Shown: positions 18,099 to 26,409 of the stretch, piece after piece
How positions within the stretch are numbered: the first letter of the stretch is position 1
How the letters are laid out: each line of letters starts with the position of its first letter
Assembly (NCBI RefSeq): GCF_018069805.1
Contig: NZ_JAGPYN010000006.1
Coordinates: forward strand, 152,736-216,735
DNA length: 64,000 bases
Reading direction: 5' to 3'
From: Pseudoalteromonas ostreae
GTDB lineage: Bacteria; Pseudomonadota; Gammaproteobacteria; Enterobacterales; Alteromonadaceae
Made by a program: the position numbers and the translations under genes
Notes under the pieces: model-generated
Told to the model about the DNA's origin: nothing
The model's database searches: none
The model's input: the letters and a program-made list of their open reading frames with translations, nothing else

Positions 18099-19279
18099 AG
18101 TCGTTTACCTTGTTTAACCTGACCCATTAATTGCTTAGCTAAAGGTGTTTTTAAAGAAGAACACAAATCCATGGAGAATAGACCACAGCTGCGACCAAAT
18201 GCGAGTATTCGTGATGAGTTTGAAAATAACCGCACTAAAGAATCTGTTAACGTCATTACAGTGGTTATATCTTGGTTACGTTGTTTGGCATATTCACGGG
18301 TAAATAGGTAACTGCCAATTGCCAATTCGCTATTTACTAATTCACATAGAAGTTGCACATCGCGCAAGCCTAAATTAAAGCCCTGCCCTGCAATAGGATG
18401 AATCGCATGCCCTGCATTGCCAATTAGTACCGTACGGTGAGCACTTAATGACTCAGCACGGCCATACACCAGTGGATAGTTTGCACGCATGCCAACTTTA
18501 GTAAATTGCCCGCCACGATAACCAAATGCAGTTTGCAAAGCACTTACAAAAGCGCTGTCGTCAAGCTGCATATGCGCGTCAATATCGGCTTTATCCATAC
18601 ACCATACTAACGAGTAACGATTATTACTCATCGGGAGTAATGCCATTGGTCCATGCTCAGTAAAGCGCTCAAAAGCATGGTTATGATGACCACCTGCCAC
18701 TTCAATATTGGCAATGATCGCCCCTTGTGGATAAGGCTCAGGAGTAAAATTGATCTTTGCCAGCTGGCGAGTAGCCGATTGCGCACCGTCGGCAATCACC
18801 ACTAATTGGCCATTAAGTTGAGCACCTGACTGCAAAGTAATACTTGCAAAATCATGTTGATAGGTAATATCTGCAACACTGTCAGGGCAATACATGACCA
18901 CTTGGGTAGCTGCAAGTTGTTGATGTAAAGCACGACCAAACGGATTTACTTCAACAACATAACCTAGAGCTGACTGCGAAAACTGTGCGCAATCGATCTG
19001 CGTTTTACCAAAGTGACCGCGATCCGACACGGTCACTTTTTTTATTGCCGCAGCAAATGAGGCATCAATATCAAAGGCATTAATGGTCTGTAAAAATTGC
19101 ACCGATTGTTGTGCTAAGGCGATACTTCGGTCGTCAAAACTTGGATGGTATTCAGTGCTTGGTTGATTTGCTTCAACCACCGCAATCGTTAATTGCGGCG
19201 CATGTTTCACAAGACTCAGCGCACAACTAGCACCCGCTAAGCCACCACCGATAATAACAACATCAAACTGCTCTGCCAC
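18095..19279 (-). CDS. ubiH: 2-octaprenyl-6-methoxyphenol hydroxylase UbiH
   Basis: This is a 394-residue flavin monooxygenase of the UbiH/UbiF/UbiI family. It has an N-terminal VVIIGGGLAGASCALSL loop, the UbiH-type sequence YHPSFDDRSIALAQQS around residues 43-58, and GNAGHAIHPIAGQGFNLGLR near residue 290. It catalyses a ring hydroxylation in aerobic ubiquinone synthesis, probably at the Ubi complex on the inner membrane. It starts 9 bp after pepP and overlaps ubiI by four bases, the same order as in Enterobacteria. Confidence 0.94.
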   Translation of the reverse strand: MAEQFDVVIIGGGLAGASCALSLVKHAPQLTIAVVEANQPSTEYHPSFDDRSIALAQQSVQFLQTINAFDIDASFAAAIKKVTVSDRGHFGKTQIDCAQFSQSALGYVVEVNPFGRALHQQLAATQVVMYCPDSVADITYQHDFASITLQSGAQLNGQLVVIADGAQSATRQLAKINFTPEPYPQGAIIANIEVAGGHHNHAFERFTEHGPMALLPMSNNRYSLVWCMDKADIDAHMQLDDSAFVSALQTAFGYRGGQFTKVGMRANYPLVYGRAESLSAHRTVLIGNAGHAIHPIAGQGFNLGLRDVQLLCELVNSELAIGSYLFTREYAKQRNQDITTVMTLTDSLVRLFSNSSRILAFGRSCGLFSMDLCSSLKTPLAKQLMGQVKQGKRL

Positions 19280-19288
19280 GTCCTGCTC

Positions 19289-20620
19289 CTAGCGGTTAAT
19301 TGCTTGCTTTTGCATTAACGCTTCAATCTCGCTGATACTTTTTGGCACACTCAAGGTAAGATTTTCGTGGCCTTGCTCGGTCACTAACAGGTTATCTTCA
19401 ATACGAATACCAATGCCCTTATATTGCTCAGGTGCTTGCGCATCTAGGCTAACATACAAGCCAGGTTCAATAGTGAGTACCATACCAGCTTCAAATGGGC
19501 GTTCTTTTTCGTCTTTTTTATAGTCGCCTACATCATGCACATCAAGGCCAAGCCAATGACCAAGGCCATGCATATAAAATGCTTTACATGCTTGGTTATC
19601 AAGTAACTCTTGTAACTCACCTTGCAAAATACCTAAATCAACCAAGCCTTGGGTGAGCACTGTCATCGCTAATTTATTAGCCTTTGATAAGCTACCACCG
19701 GGCTTTACTTCAGTAAACGCTGCTGCTTGCGCCGCTAGAACAATGTTATAAAGCTCAGCTTGAGGCTGGCTAAATTGCCCATTAATAGGGAAAGTACGGG
19801 TAATATCTGCCGCGTAACCTTGCAGTTCAGCGCCAGAATCAATCAGCACTAAATCACCGTCGGTCAGCACATCACTGTTAGCAGTGTAATGCAATATATT
19901 GGCGTTATCGCCACCGCCGACAATGGTGCCATAGGCGGGATGACGCGCACCATGCATAGCGTAATGATGATGAAGCTCGGCTTCTAGCTGATATTCGGTA
20001 GCGCCCGGCTTTGCAAACTGCATAGCACGAATATGTCCTTGGGCACTTATTTCACACGCTTGGCGCATAATATTCACCTCAGCAGGTGATTTAAATAAAC
20101 GCATTTCGTGCACTAAACCACGAATATCTTTAATCGTATGTGGCGCTTTATAACCTTTTTTAGGCGCGCCACGCAGCGTATTTAATAACGCCCACACTTT
20201 ATCGTCAAACTGTGGATAAGTACCTTGTGCATAAAATAAAATCTGCTGGCCGTTCACCAAATTCAATAATTGTTCAGTTAGTTCACTCAGTGCACATGTT
20301 TGGTCGAATAAATAATCTTTTTTTGCTTTTTCAAAACCAATACGACGACCATGCCAAATTTCCGCCAGCTTATCTTTGTTCAAACAAAACAGCGTACTCG
20401 GTGTATCGCTGCTTGGGCAAAGCACTAACACTGCATCGGGTTCATTAAAGCCTGTTAAGTAGAAGAAGTCGCTATCTTGGCGAAACGCATATTCAGTATC
20501 ACGGCTACGGGTTACTTCACTTGCCGCTGGAATGATAGCCACACTGTTTGGTTCCATCATGGCAAGTAAACGATCTCTGCGTGCTTTAAACTCTGCTTTT
20601 TCTATATTAACTGTTGGCAT
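19289..20620 (-). CDS. pepP: Xaa-Pro aminopeptidase PepP
   Basis: This metallopeptidase releases N-terminal residues preceding proline. The 443-residue length suits PepP. The AMP_N domain (FKARRDRLLAMMEPNS, then AFRQDSDFFYLTGF) is followed by the pita-bread catalytic domain. Metal ligands are visible in VLIDSGAELQGYAADITRTF, GLGHWLGLDVHD, LTIEPGLYV and GIRIEDN. ATG 20620 was chosen because it gives the usual short N terminus and has AGGG upstream; the longer reading enters ygfB. It lies in the conserved ygfB-pepP-ubiH-ubiI block. Confidence 0.96.
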   Translation of the reverse strand: MPTVNIEKAEFKARRDRLLAMMEPNSVAIIPAASEVTRSRDTEYAFRQDSDFFYLTGFNEPDAVLVLCPSSDTPSTLFCLNKDKLAEIWHGRRIGFEKAKKDYLFDQTCALSELTEQLLNLVNGQQILFYAQGTYPQFDDKVWALLNTLRGAPKKGYKAPHTIKDIRGLVHEMRLFKSPAEVNIMRQACEISAQGHIRAMQFAKPGATEYQLEAELHHHYAMHGARHPAYGTIVGGGDNANILHYTANSDVLTDGDLVLIDSGAELQGYAADITRTFPINGQFSQPQAELYNIVLAAQAAAFTEVKPGGSLSKANKLAMTVLTQGLVDLGILQGELQELLDNQACKAFYMHGLGHWLGLDVHDVGDYKKDEKERPFEAGMVLTIEPGLYVSLDAQAPEQYKGIGIRIEDNLLVTEQGHENLTLSVPKSISEIEALMQKQAINR

Positions 20621-20651
20621 TATAAACCCTGTTTGTACTGTTAATTTTAAC

Positions 20652-21215
20652 TTAGTGAAGTGTTTTTTTAGTGCTTTTTGACGCTTGCTCTTGACCAAGT
20701 TCAGCAAAACACAACAGCGCAGAAACTCTTACATATTCAATTACTTCGTGCAATGCTTGGCTGTCTTCTTCGGTTTCATCAAACATGGTATCTAAACGCG
20801 TAATTTCACTAAAATCACTGATCACTTCTTTTACATCAGCTGATAACTTGCCATAATCTTTTTGCTTTAAGCCAAAACCAAGCATAAAGCCAGCGACCCA
20901 TGATACTAAACCATTCGCTTGGTCCACTAAAGTTTCGTCATCACTCGGTAAAAATAAATCAAATTGAAACTCTTCATTGTTAAAGCTTTCTACAACTTGC
21001 TTATAAATAATGGCAAAAAATTCTTTCAGATCATGGCTAAATGCTTGGCCATCATTAAACACATCGCTTAATAAGCCTAAGTATTCTTTGGCTTCAATAC
21101 TCAAGCCACAGGCTAATAATCCACTGATCACGCCGTGTGCTTCTGAAGGAGTGACAAATATTTCGTTTTTTTCCAATAGTAATTGGGCTTGTTGGTAATC
21201 TGGTAATTCGTTCAT
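20652..21215 (-). CDS. ygfB: UPF0149 family protein YgfB
   Basis: This 187-residue acidic helical protein matches the YgfB/YecA UPF0149 family. It shows SEAHGVISGLLACG near residue 24 and the glycine-rich WVAGFMLGFGL near the middle. No SEC-C zinc tail is present. It heads the ygfB-pepP-ubiH-ubiI block, with pepP starting 31 bp after its stop. The biochemical role is unclear; links to regulation have been reported for Pseudomonas YgfB. In E. coli zapA lies divergently upstream, but here only about 190 bp separate ygfB from 6S RNA, too short for zapA. Confidence 0.93.
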   Translation of the reverse strand: MNELPDYQQAQLLLEKNEIFVTPSEAHGVISGLLACGLSIEAKEYLGLLSDVFNDGQAFSHDLKEFFAIIYKQVVESFNNEEFQFDLFLPSDDETLVDQANGLVSWVAGFMLGFGLKQKDYGKLSADVKEVISDFSEITRLDTMFDETEEDSQALHEVIEYVRVSALLCFAELGQEQASKSTKKTLH

Positions 21216-21398
21216 ACTGAGATCTTCGCTTGGCTAATTAAGTCAATGCTACCACTCGATAAATAGCAACTCCAATGAAAAGTATGATTGAGGTCAAAAA
21301 GCAATCCAAAAAGTAAATAGCCAGTTACCAGTGCTGGAAAATCACCCGAACAGTATAATTATTTTGAATTTGGGGTGTAAGGATTGGCTTATGTCTTA

Positions 21399-21404
21399 TA
21401 TACT
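21399..21404 (+). promoter_or_regulatory. Probable -10 box of ssrS
   Basis: TATACT lies about five bases before the start of the 6S RNA closing stem at 21409. The region 17 bases upstream (TGTAAG) is a poor -35. Confidence 0.45.
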
Positions 21405-21408
21405 GAAG

Positions 21409-21597
21409 GTGTTCCCTAGGTTGTTGGAGCTTGGTTAAGTCCCTGAGCCGATAAATTTTATGTTAGGGTTTCTGTTCGTCTGCTATTGTGCAAGCTCGGC
21501 ATGTACCGAGAAGCCTACGGCAAACCGCAGATTCCCGCCCTGAGACCTTATGGTTTCAGGACTGACACCGAGTGCCGCATACTTGGGGGACACTTCC
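21409..21597 (+). ncRNA. ssrS: 6S RNA
   Basis: 6S RNA binds and inhibits sigma-70 RNA polymerase in stationary phase. The sequence keeps the hallmark AGTCCCTGAGCCGATA (near 21438) and CCGAGAAGCCT (near 21507) and has the extended hairpin architecture. The closing stem pairs GTGTTCCCTAGG (21409-21420) with CTTGGGGGACAC (21582-21593) over twelve positions counting G-U pairs. The 189-nt length is typical. It is divergent from ygfB. The exact ends are inferred from the stem. Confidence 0.93.
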
Positions 21598-22059
21598 CAC
21601 TCTTTTGAACGATTATTCACACACTCACTTTCCAATATTCCAAATACCTTGACCCAAACGTATTCAATAAACTAGCCAAAGCTATTAATACCAATACTTT
21701 ATAATAAGTGATCTAATGTACCTTTATTTGAAATAATGACTTAGCTTTTTATATGTTAGTTACTTCCTCAAATTAACCCTCATTTTTTCTCTTTTTGCAA
21801 TACCGATTTAAGCAAATTGTTCACAAAGAGATTAAGAGGCGCTTCGCTTAAAAAGCTACGGGATAAGGTTTTTAAATTAATATATGTGACAAATGTGACG
21901 TGCGATTGCACGTGCCCAAAATATACCTGACATTAAAAATATGACTCCACATATTTTAGTTACTCATAAGTAGTTCGTTAACGATGATATTTTGCAGTTA
22001 AAAAATGGCTAAACAGAGTTTACAGAGGGTAGTGAAGAAAAAGAGGTTATCTAACTTTC
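21598..22059. other. Intergenic region without a supported gene
   Basis: About 460 AT-rich bases between ssrS and the lipoprotein terminator. No open reading frame with a credible start and composition was found; fau (ygfA), which often follows ssrS, is absent. A small dyad ACGTGCGATTGCACGT lies near 21899. The segment ATACCAATACTTTATAATAAGTG near 21689 looks like the edge of a Pseudoalteromonas-type dispersed repeat, but no matching right end was seen. Confidence 0.5.
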
Positions 22060-22090
22060 TAAAATGGGCCAGAGTTAAACTTAGGCCCAT
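22060..22090 (-). terminator. Terminator of the LipL32-like gene
   Basis: On the minus strand ATGGGCC pairs with GGCCCAT across a 13-base loop and is followed by TTTTA. It starts about 20 bp after the stop codon. Confidence 0.75.
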
Positions 22091-22111
22091 AGACATTATA
22101 ATTAATGTTTA

Positions 22112-22792
22112 TTAGTTTTGAGCATTTACTAATGCATCTAACTCTTCTAGTGAAGCTGCAATTTTTACACCTGGTATATTTGTACCGATCGTTGCTTCAT
22201 ATGAACCTTCAACATTACTTCTAAATGAAGTGAATGTAATACGGTAAACACCACGTACAAGTGCGTCTTGTGGGTTATTTATGCTTGAGGTTTCACGTAG
22301 CAGAGAATTGTAAGAAGCACCACTTGGGTTCTTCGGTAACTCAGAGCTATCATCATTCTGCGCTAGAGTTTGGATTGCTCGTCCACCTTGCGCAATTTTT
22401 GTATTATCAATAATATCCATACGCTCTAAAGCTATATAAGTATCGAAAAATTTATCATCAATACCGTTCTTTTCAAAGTTTGCGTCCACAAAGTCACCAT
22501 CTGCTGGAGTGCCAAAAGCAGGAGAGATCATTGATATGCCAATTTCATCAATTGCTGCTGGTACCCAAGCATATAAGTAATAAGCGTCTTTATTTTTATA
22601 CTTACCTTGAGGCTTTACATTCTTATCAACATAGCCAAAATAATTTACGTATTCAGCATAAGGTAAACGGGCTTCTAAACCGGCAACACCTTCTGAAATA
22701 GAACTTTTTAAATGTGGGCCTGTCGACATACAACCACAGAGGCATGCAACAGCTATAAATGGTAGGATTTTTCCAGTAAACTTTAATTTCAT
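22112..22792 (-). CDS. LipL32-family surface lipoprotein
   Basis: About 226 residues: a lipoprotein signal (LPFIAVACLCGC, with Cys as the acylated residue) followed by a mature domain that resembles Leptospira LipL32. The order of shared motifs is clear: LPYAEYVNYFGYV, KDAYYLYAWVPAAIDEIGISM, GDGDFVDANF, FDTYIALERMD, SYNSLLRE, LVRGVYRITFTSFR, then IPGVKIAASLEELD. Of the LipL32 Asp-rich calcium loop, a shorter NDDSSE remains near residue 150, so calcium binding is doubtful. ATG 22792 has GGAG six bases upstream. LipL32 homologues are known from Pseudoalteromonas and a few other marine bacteria. Function there is unknown; outer-membrane location is inferred from the lipobox. Confidence 0.9.
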   Translation of the reverse strand: MKLKFTGKILPFIAVACLCGCMSTGPHLKSSISEGVAGLEARLPYAEYVNYFGYVDKNVKPQGKYKNKDAYYLYAWVPAAIDEIGISMISPAFGTPADGDFVDANFEKNGIDDKFFDTYIALERMDIIDNTKIAQGGRAIQTLAQNDDSSELPKNPSGASYNSLLRETSSINNPQDALVRGVYRITFTSFRSNVEGSYEATIGTNIPGVKIAASLEELDALVNAQN

Positions 22793-22914
22793 AATTGACT
22801 CCATGTCACTATTTTAGATAAAGAGAGCGAATTATATGCAGATCTGTACCTATGTCAACAAAATGTAAAACTTCATTTACTGAGTGGTACTTAAGTTATG
22901 TCCTTAGAACTAAG

Positions 22915-23406
22915 TTACTTAATAACTTGGCCATATAAATTTGCGTTATAGAAGCCCCCCTCTTTATAAATAGCTTTTTCTAGCAAGGCTTCATGCACAA
23001 AGCCAGACTTTAATAAAACTTTACTTGAGCCTGTATTACCGTCAAAAACGATAGCGTGCAACCTAACAATATCAGTTGTTGTTTGAACTTGTTTTATTAA
23101 CAACGCTAATGCTTCAGTAACGATCCCCTGCCCCCAATATTCCTTTGCGAGCCAATAACCCACCTCGGCTGATTTACAGTATTCAAGCTCCCCTTTGATT
23201 GCACTGACACAACCAATAAATAAGCCATCTTTTTCAATTGCAAAAATTCCCCCTGCTTTACTGCCAGTCTCAACCCACCAATTGGCATCACCCATAGTGT
23301 AAGGCGACGGTATTTTGGGGGATAAAAACCGTTTTACATCGGGGTTATTTAAGTAGTTGACGAGTAAAGTTTGATCTTCTGATTTGAAATTTCTTAAACG
23401 TAGCAT
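22915..23406 (-). CDS. GNAT N-acetyltransferase, RimJ/RimL-like
   Basis: A 163-residue single-domain acetyltransferase that uses acetyl-CoA. The N-terminal LRLRNFKSEDQTLLVNYLNN and the acetyl-CoA loop EVGYWLAKEYWGQGIVTEAL (a relaxed Q/RxxGxG/A motif), then ARVFDGNTGSSKVLLKSGF-like motif IVFDGNTGSSKVLLKSGF, fit the RimJ/RimL branch that modifies protein N termini or small molecules. The substrate is unknown. It stands 25 bp downstream of the next minus-strand gene, so co-transcription is possible. Confidence 0.88.
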   Translation of the reverse strand: MLRLRNFKSEDQTLLVNYLNNPDVKRFLSPKIPSPYTMGDANWWVETGSKAGGIFAIEKDGLFIGCVSAIKGELEYCKSAEVGYWLAKEYWGQGIVTEALALLIKQVQTTTDIVRLHAIVFDGNTGSSKVLLKSGFVHEALLEKAIYKEGGFYNANLYGQVIK

Positions 23407-23431
23407 GGTATTTTTTATATTTAATTAAAAT

Positions 23432-23776
23432 CTAAAGCTGGTTTTTATTACAATAGGTCGCTTTTTCAAAGTCATTTATATTCATGGCGATATTTGCAAC
23501 TTCTGGGAACTTATCATTAAGCATGGTAACGACAGCTTTGGACAATGCCGCTTTTTGCTCTGTAGTTCGCCCTTGCATAATGTGCGTAAAAACATGAATA
23601 AACTCGTTTTTTTCATTCCCTACTAAATAATTATTAAATGGATTTACTCTGACCTTTATATCACTTTCAATAAATAAGCCTGTGCTATTGGCTACTTTAT
23701 GTATCTCTTTGTTAAGTGTTGCTTCATCGCATACCTCTAAAATTGAACTAGCACAATCAATCACAAAATGTGGCAT
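23432..23776 (-). CDS. CHMI-family tautomerase-like protein
   Basis: A 114-residue protein starting MPHFVIDCASSILE with the N-terminal proline used as catalytic base in the tautomerase superfamily. Length and the later segment FTHIMQGRTTEQKAALSKAV fit 5-carboxymethyl-2-hydroxymuconate delta-isomerase (HpaF/HpcD). No homoprotocatechuate pathway genes are nearby, so it may act on another substrate. It lies between two small genes on the same strand. Confidence 0.85.
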   Translation of the reverse strand: MPHFVIDCASSILEVCDEATLNKEIHKVANSTGLFIESDIKVRVNPFNNYLVGNEKNEFIHVFTHIMQGRTTEQKAALSKAVVTMLNDKFPEVANIAMNINDFEKATYCNKNQL

Positions 23777-23808
23777 TAAAAACTCCTTTCTGGTTGTTTA
23801 AAATAAAG

Positions 23809-24276
23809 CTACTGATGGTACTTGCGTATCATCACTATTTTTCCGCCTTCAACTTCAAGCACATCCATTATCGTTTGTGTGTATTCTATTGGCTGCTGAT
23901 TTTGCGGGTGAATACCTTTGGGATGATGGCTATAGCGGATTGCAAACCCTGAGTTATTAAAAATAAATGTGTCGAGCAATTTCGCTTTATACTCAGTGTG
24001 AGCACCTAAATAATATGCCATGCCTTTGCGCATGTTTTCTTTACCGTCCGGTGTGCGAGTATCATCAGGTTGAAAAGGAATATGCTGACTCCCTACATCA
24101 TCACTTAATAACGCCAAAAAGGCTTCTAACTCTTTATGCGTTGCACTCGGCGCTTGAGTAGCGACCATCGTTGAAAAGTATTGTTGGGCGAGTGTTTCAA
24201 GTTCCTTATTTGCAGCCGCAACACTGATTGACACACACATTAAAACCACTGAAAATATAGTTGTTATTTTTTTCAT
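23809..24276 (-). CDS. Secreted SnoaL/NTF2-like protein
   Basis: About 155 residues with a signal peptide (MKKITTIFSVVLMCVSISVAAA) and a compact NTF2-like domain. The pattern includes LETLAQQYFSTMVA, a central GMAYYLGAHTEYKAKLLDTF and the terminal strand VLEVEGGKIVMIRKYH. Such domains bind small hydrophobic ligands or act as isomerases; no catalytic set is defined here. Two adjacent ATG codons follow GGAGG; I took the second (24276) for spacing. It probably shares a transcript with the downstream CHMI-like and GNAT genes. Confidence 0.75.
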   Translation of the reverse strand: MKKITTIFSVVLMCVSISVAAANKELETLAQQYFSTMVATQAPSATHKELEAFLALLSDDVGSQHIPFQPDDTRTPDGKENMRKGMAYYLGAHTEYKAKLLDTFIFNNSGFAIRYSHHPKGIHPQNQQPIEYTQTIMDVLEVEGGKIVMIRKYHQ

Positions 24277-24365
24277 CATGCCTCCATTTATTCAACTCGC
24301 ATACGTTGCCTATTATACAAACAATAAACGAATGAAATGTATAGCTTTATTTTTTAGTGTTCTGT

Positions 24366-24604
24366 TCAAAAAAGCAGCTCACTGAGGTAAAAACTGCCGC
24401 TAATATAGAGAAAATTAATCAAGGCTCTAACGGGCATTGGAAAATGAGAAAACGATAACTTTAGCTTGAGGCTTAGCGCCAAAACAAATAAAATGATGGC
24501 GCCCCAAAAGAGCGTTTAAGCATATTGTTCATTGAGCCATTAGCACCTAAAGGCACGCCAGTACGCTTTTTTACATATTCTGTAAGCGTTATATGATTAG
24601 ACAT
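24366..24604 (-). pseudogene. Decayed small membrane-protein gene
   Basis: From ATG 24604 the frame reads a 42-residue peptide beginning MSNHITLTEYVKKRTGVPLG and containing NNMLKRSFGAPSF, then stops at TAA. A neighbouring frame continues with hydrophobic sequence (LINFLYISGSFYLSELLF) to 24366. The beginning recalls a small family of acyltransferase-like membrane proteins whose chain runs on after the FW motif, so the gene seems truncated and frameshifted. The family assignment is from memory and tentative. Confidence 0.45.
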
Positions 24605-24637
24605 ATTGACTCTCTGGCTGAATTAGCCACAGGTTGG

Positions 24638-25033
24638 CTATTGAATAAAGTAGCCAATCACTAACCATTGCTGGTCCGATTTTTTTAAAGTAACCGTTTC
24701 AGTCGATTCTGGTCTGTTTGCAAAATCAGTATTAAATTGCAGTAAAACATATTCACCTTTTGGTAACTGAGGCAGAGAATCAAACGTTTTACGATTGACT
24801 TGTTCACGGGATTCAACATCACCCAGCGGTGTGCGAACTTCACCTAGTTTTGATACCCAAAGATCTTGACTTACATTTTCTTTAAAAAATGCATCACTTT
24901 GCTGCCAACTCAAGGCGTAATTGCCGTTATCTACTACAGCTAGCCACTGTGTAGCGGCTGTTTGTTCTTCATTGGCTTGTAGATTAAATGTGGCAAAAGC
25001 CATAAAGAAAAATAAAATACAGCGCTTTTTCAT
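24638..25033 (-). CDS. Secreted DUF4019-like protein
   Basis: About 131 residues with a signal peptide (MKKRCILFFFMAFATFNLQA) and a DUF4019-like body: AATQWLAVVDNGNYALSWQQ, ASREQV-type VESREQVNRK, and LPKGEYVLLQFNTDFANRP before a terminal VIGYF strand. Function is unknown; the fold is probably NTF2-like. Of two adjacent ATG codons, 25033 has the better spacing from AAGGAG. It is the last chromosomal gene before the left end of the mobile island. Confidence 0.82.
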   Translation of the reverse strand: MKKRCILFFFMAFATFNLQANEEQTAATQWLAVVDNGNYALSWQQSDAFFKENVSQDLWVSKLGEVRTPLGDVESREQVNRKTFDSLPQLPKGEYVLLQFNTDFANRPESTETVTLKKSDQQWLVIGYFIQ

Positions 25034-25232
25034 CATTACTCCTTGTTAAAAAATTGCAGTTTCAGCCTACTAAAGAGCAGTTAATTATAAAAGTATAATT
25101 TATGAACTTTGCCCTTACTAACTTCATCCTCGCTAACTCTACTCACATCCTACTTTTTACTTTATTGGTGGCAATACTGTTAGCGGGATCATCCGGCCAA
25201 AAGTCGTTCGTAACCCTGTATTGTATTTAATA

Positions 25233-25355
25233 TTGACACTATTATTTACCAAAAAAGTCAACATCATAATTAAAAAACAACGAATTCTAATTGACACTTA
25301 TACTTTATATATAAGTTTGACACTTTTATACTATTTATATTTCTCCATTGACACT
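25233..25355 (+). repeat. Left-end array of four TTGACACT repeats
   Basis: TTGACACT occurs at 25233-25240, 25291-25298, 25317-25324 and 25348-25355, spaced 58, 26 and 31 bp. The last three continue as TTATACT, TTTATACT and TTTTAAC. An inverted copy stands at the right island end. They are candidate binding sites for the recombinases. They also look like stacked -35 boxes, but the nearest gene points the other way. Confidence 0.7.
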
Positions 25356-25367
25356 TTTAACAATGCC

Positions 25368-26219
25368 TCATTCGCTGTACTTCCATTCAAAAATTTTATT
25401 ATTCTCGGCCAAATACTTTTCAAATTGTTCAAAATGCATACTACCTAACTGCTCTGTACAAAGTTCATAACCAGCTTCTATTCCAAGCGTTTTCAAGCGT
25501 GAAGCATCGATCTTAGATGATAACTTTGAGACAAATTTAGGACCTCGTTTAATAAACGTCAGTAAGTGCGCGTCAAATAATTTATCGATATGCGCACATA
25601 ACAAAATACCGTTTGCACCATCAAGCCTTTGCTCATTGCTACTGCACTTGGACCAAGGGACTATGTGTGATGCGATAAGTATTTCGCGAACATTAGTAAG
25701 AGTTAGCGCGCAGTATTCTCCGTTACCCCAAGCCTTAATAACATTTTGTCTAAACTCACCTTGGCCAATTCGGGCAAGTATCAAACTTTCACGTTCAGTA
25801 TTTTCAACTATAGAATCAAATATATCACTGACATCTTGAGCAATATTTGGAATACTTTTGTTCGAATATTTTCTATCGTGTTTACCCACGGCATAGTATT
25901 CGCCACTAATTATCTCTAAAGACATATCTGAAAGAACTTCCACATATGCCTTTATCTTGTCTCCTCCAGTGCTTGTGTCTTCACCTAATATCATAGGAAA
26001 AGTTTTTAGTGAATAACCCTGACTCTCTACGAGTTTAATGTACTCAGTAGCTTCACCATATGCATTTTGCCTTCGATCTCCCTCATTAAACTCCCATTCA
26101 GTAGACAATATTAACGCTCTATTTGATTCAGTGTTAACATCCCAAGCACCAAAAATAACAACCTTATCCTTATGGTTAACAAATGCCCAACCACGCGGAT
26201 TACGACTTAGTAGCACCAT
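25368..26219 (-). CDS. HNH endonuclease (HNH_2-type)
   Basis: A 283-residue protein with an N-terminal domain of unknown role (residues about 1-140) and a C-terminal HNH_2 nuclease. The signature is ARIGQGEFRQNVIKAW, then YCALTLTNVREILIASHIVPWS, then DGANGILLCAHIDKLFDAHL, giving the H...N...H metal site. Similar C-terminal HNH domains occur in restriction endonucleases and other DNA-cleaving defence proteins. No methyltransferase is adjacent, so it would be a modification-dependent or otherwise controlled nuclease if active (inference). The start at 26219 has GGAG upstream. It is the outermost cargo gene at the left end; its stop is only 13 bp from the repeat array. Confidence 0.88.
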   Translation of the reverse strand: MVLLSRNPRGWAFVNHKDKVVIFGAWDVNTESNRALILSTEWEFNEGDRRQNAYGEATEYIKLVESQGYSLKTFPMILGEDTSTGGDKIKAYVEVLSDMSLEIISGEYYAVGKHDRKYSNKSIPNIAQDVSDIFDSIVENTERESLILARIGQGEFRQNVIKAWGNGEYCALTLTNVREILIASHIVPWSKCSSNEQRLDGANGILLCAHIDKLFDAHLLTFIKRGPKFVSKLSSKIDASRLKTLGIEAGYELCTEQLGSMHFEQFEKYLAENNKIFEWKYSE

Positions 26220-26409
26220 GAGACTCCATAAATTTCCTTCGAGACATTAACTTTCCTTTTATTTTAATTATTGATTTTGATAGCTTACGCTTGAGACTCA
26301 TATACGTTAGCTACAGCATTGATAATTGCTTTAGCCTGTCCAATGGTAAGTTCAGCCCCCACACTTTATTTATGAGTATATTTATTCAACTTTATAAAAA
26401 ACTGACGAA

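Noticed and set aside
21686..21720. Third copy of the ATACCAATC repeat
   Set aside because: Only the first few bases match; the internal motifs and the right end are missing.
25291..25355. TTGACACTT...TATACT segments as stacked sigma-70 promoters
   Set aside because: The spacing between hexamers is too short for -35/-10 pairs and the nearby HNH gene reads toward the array on the other strand. The inverted copy at the far island end favours recombinase sites.
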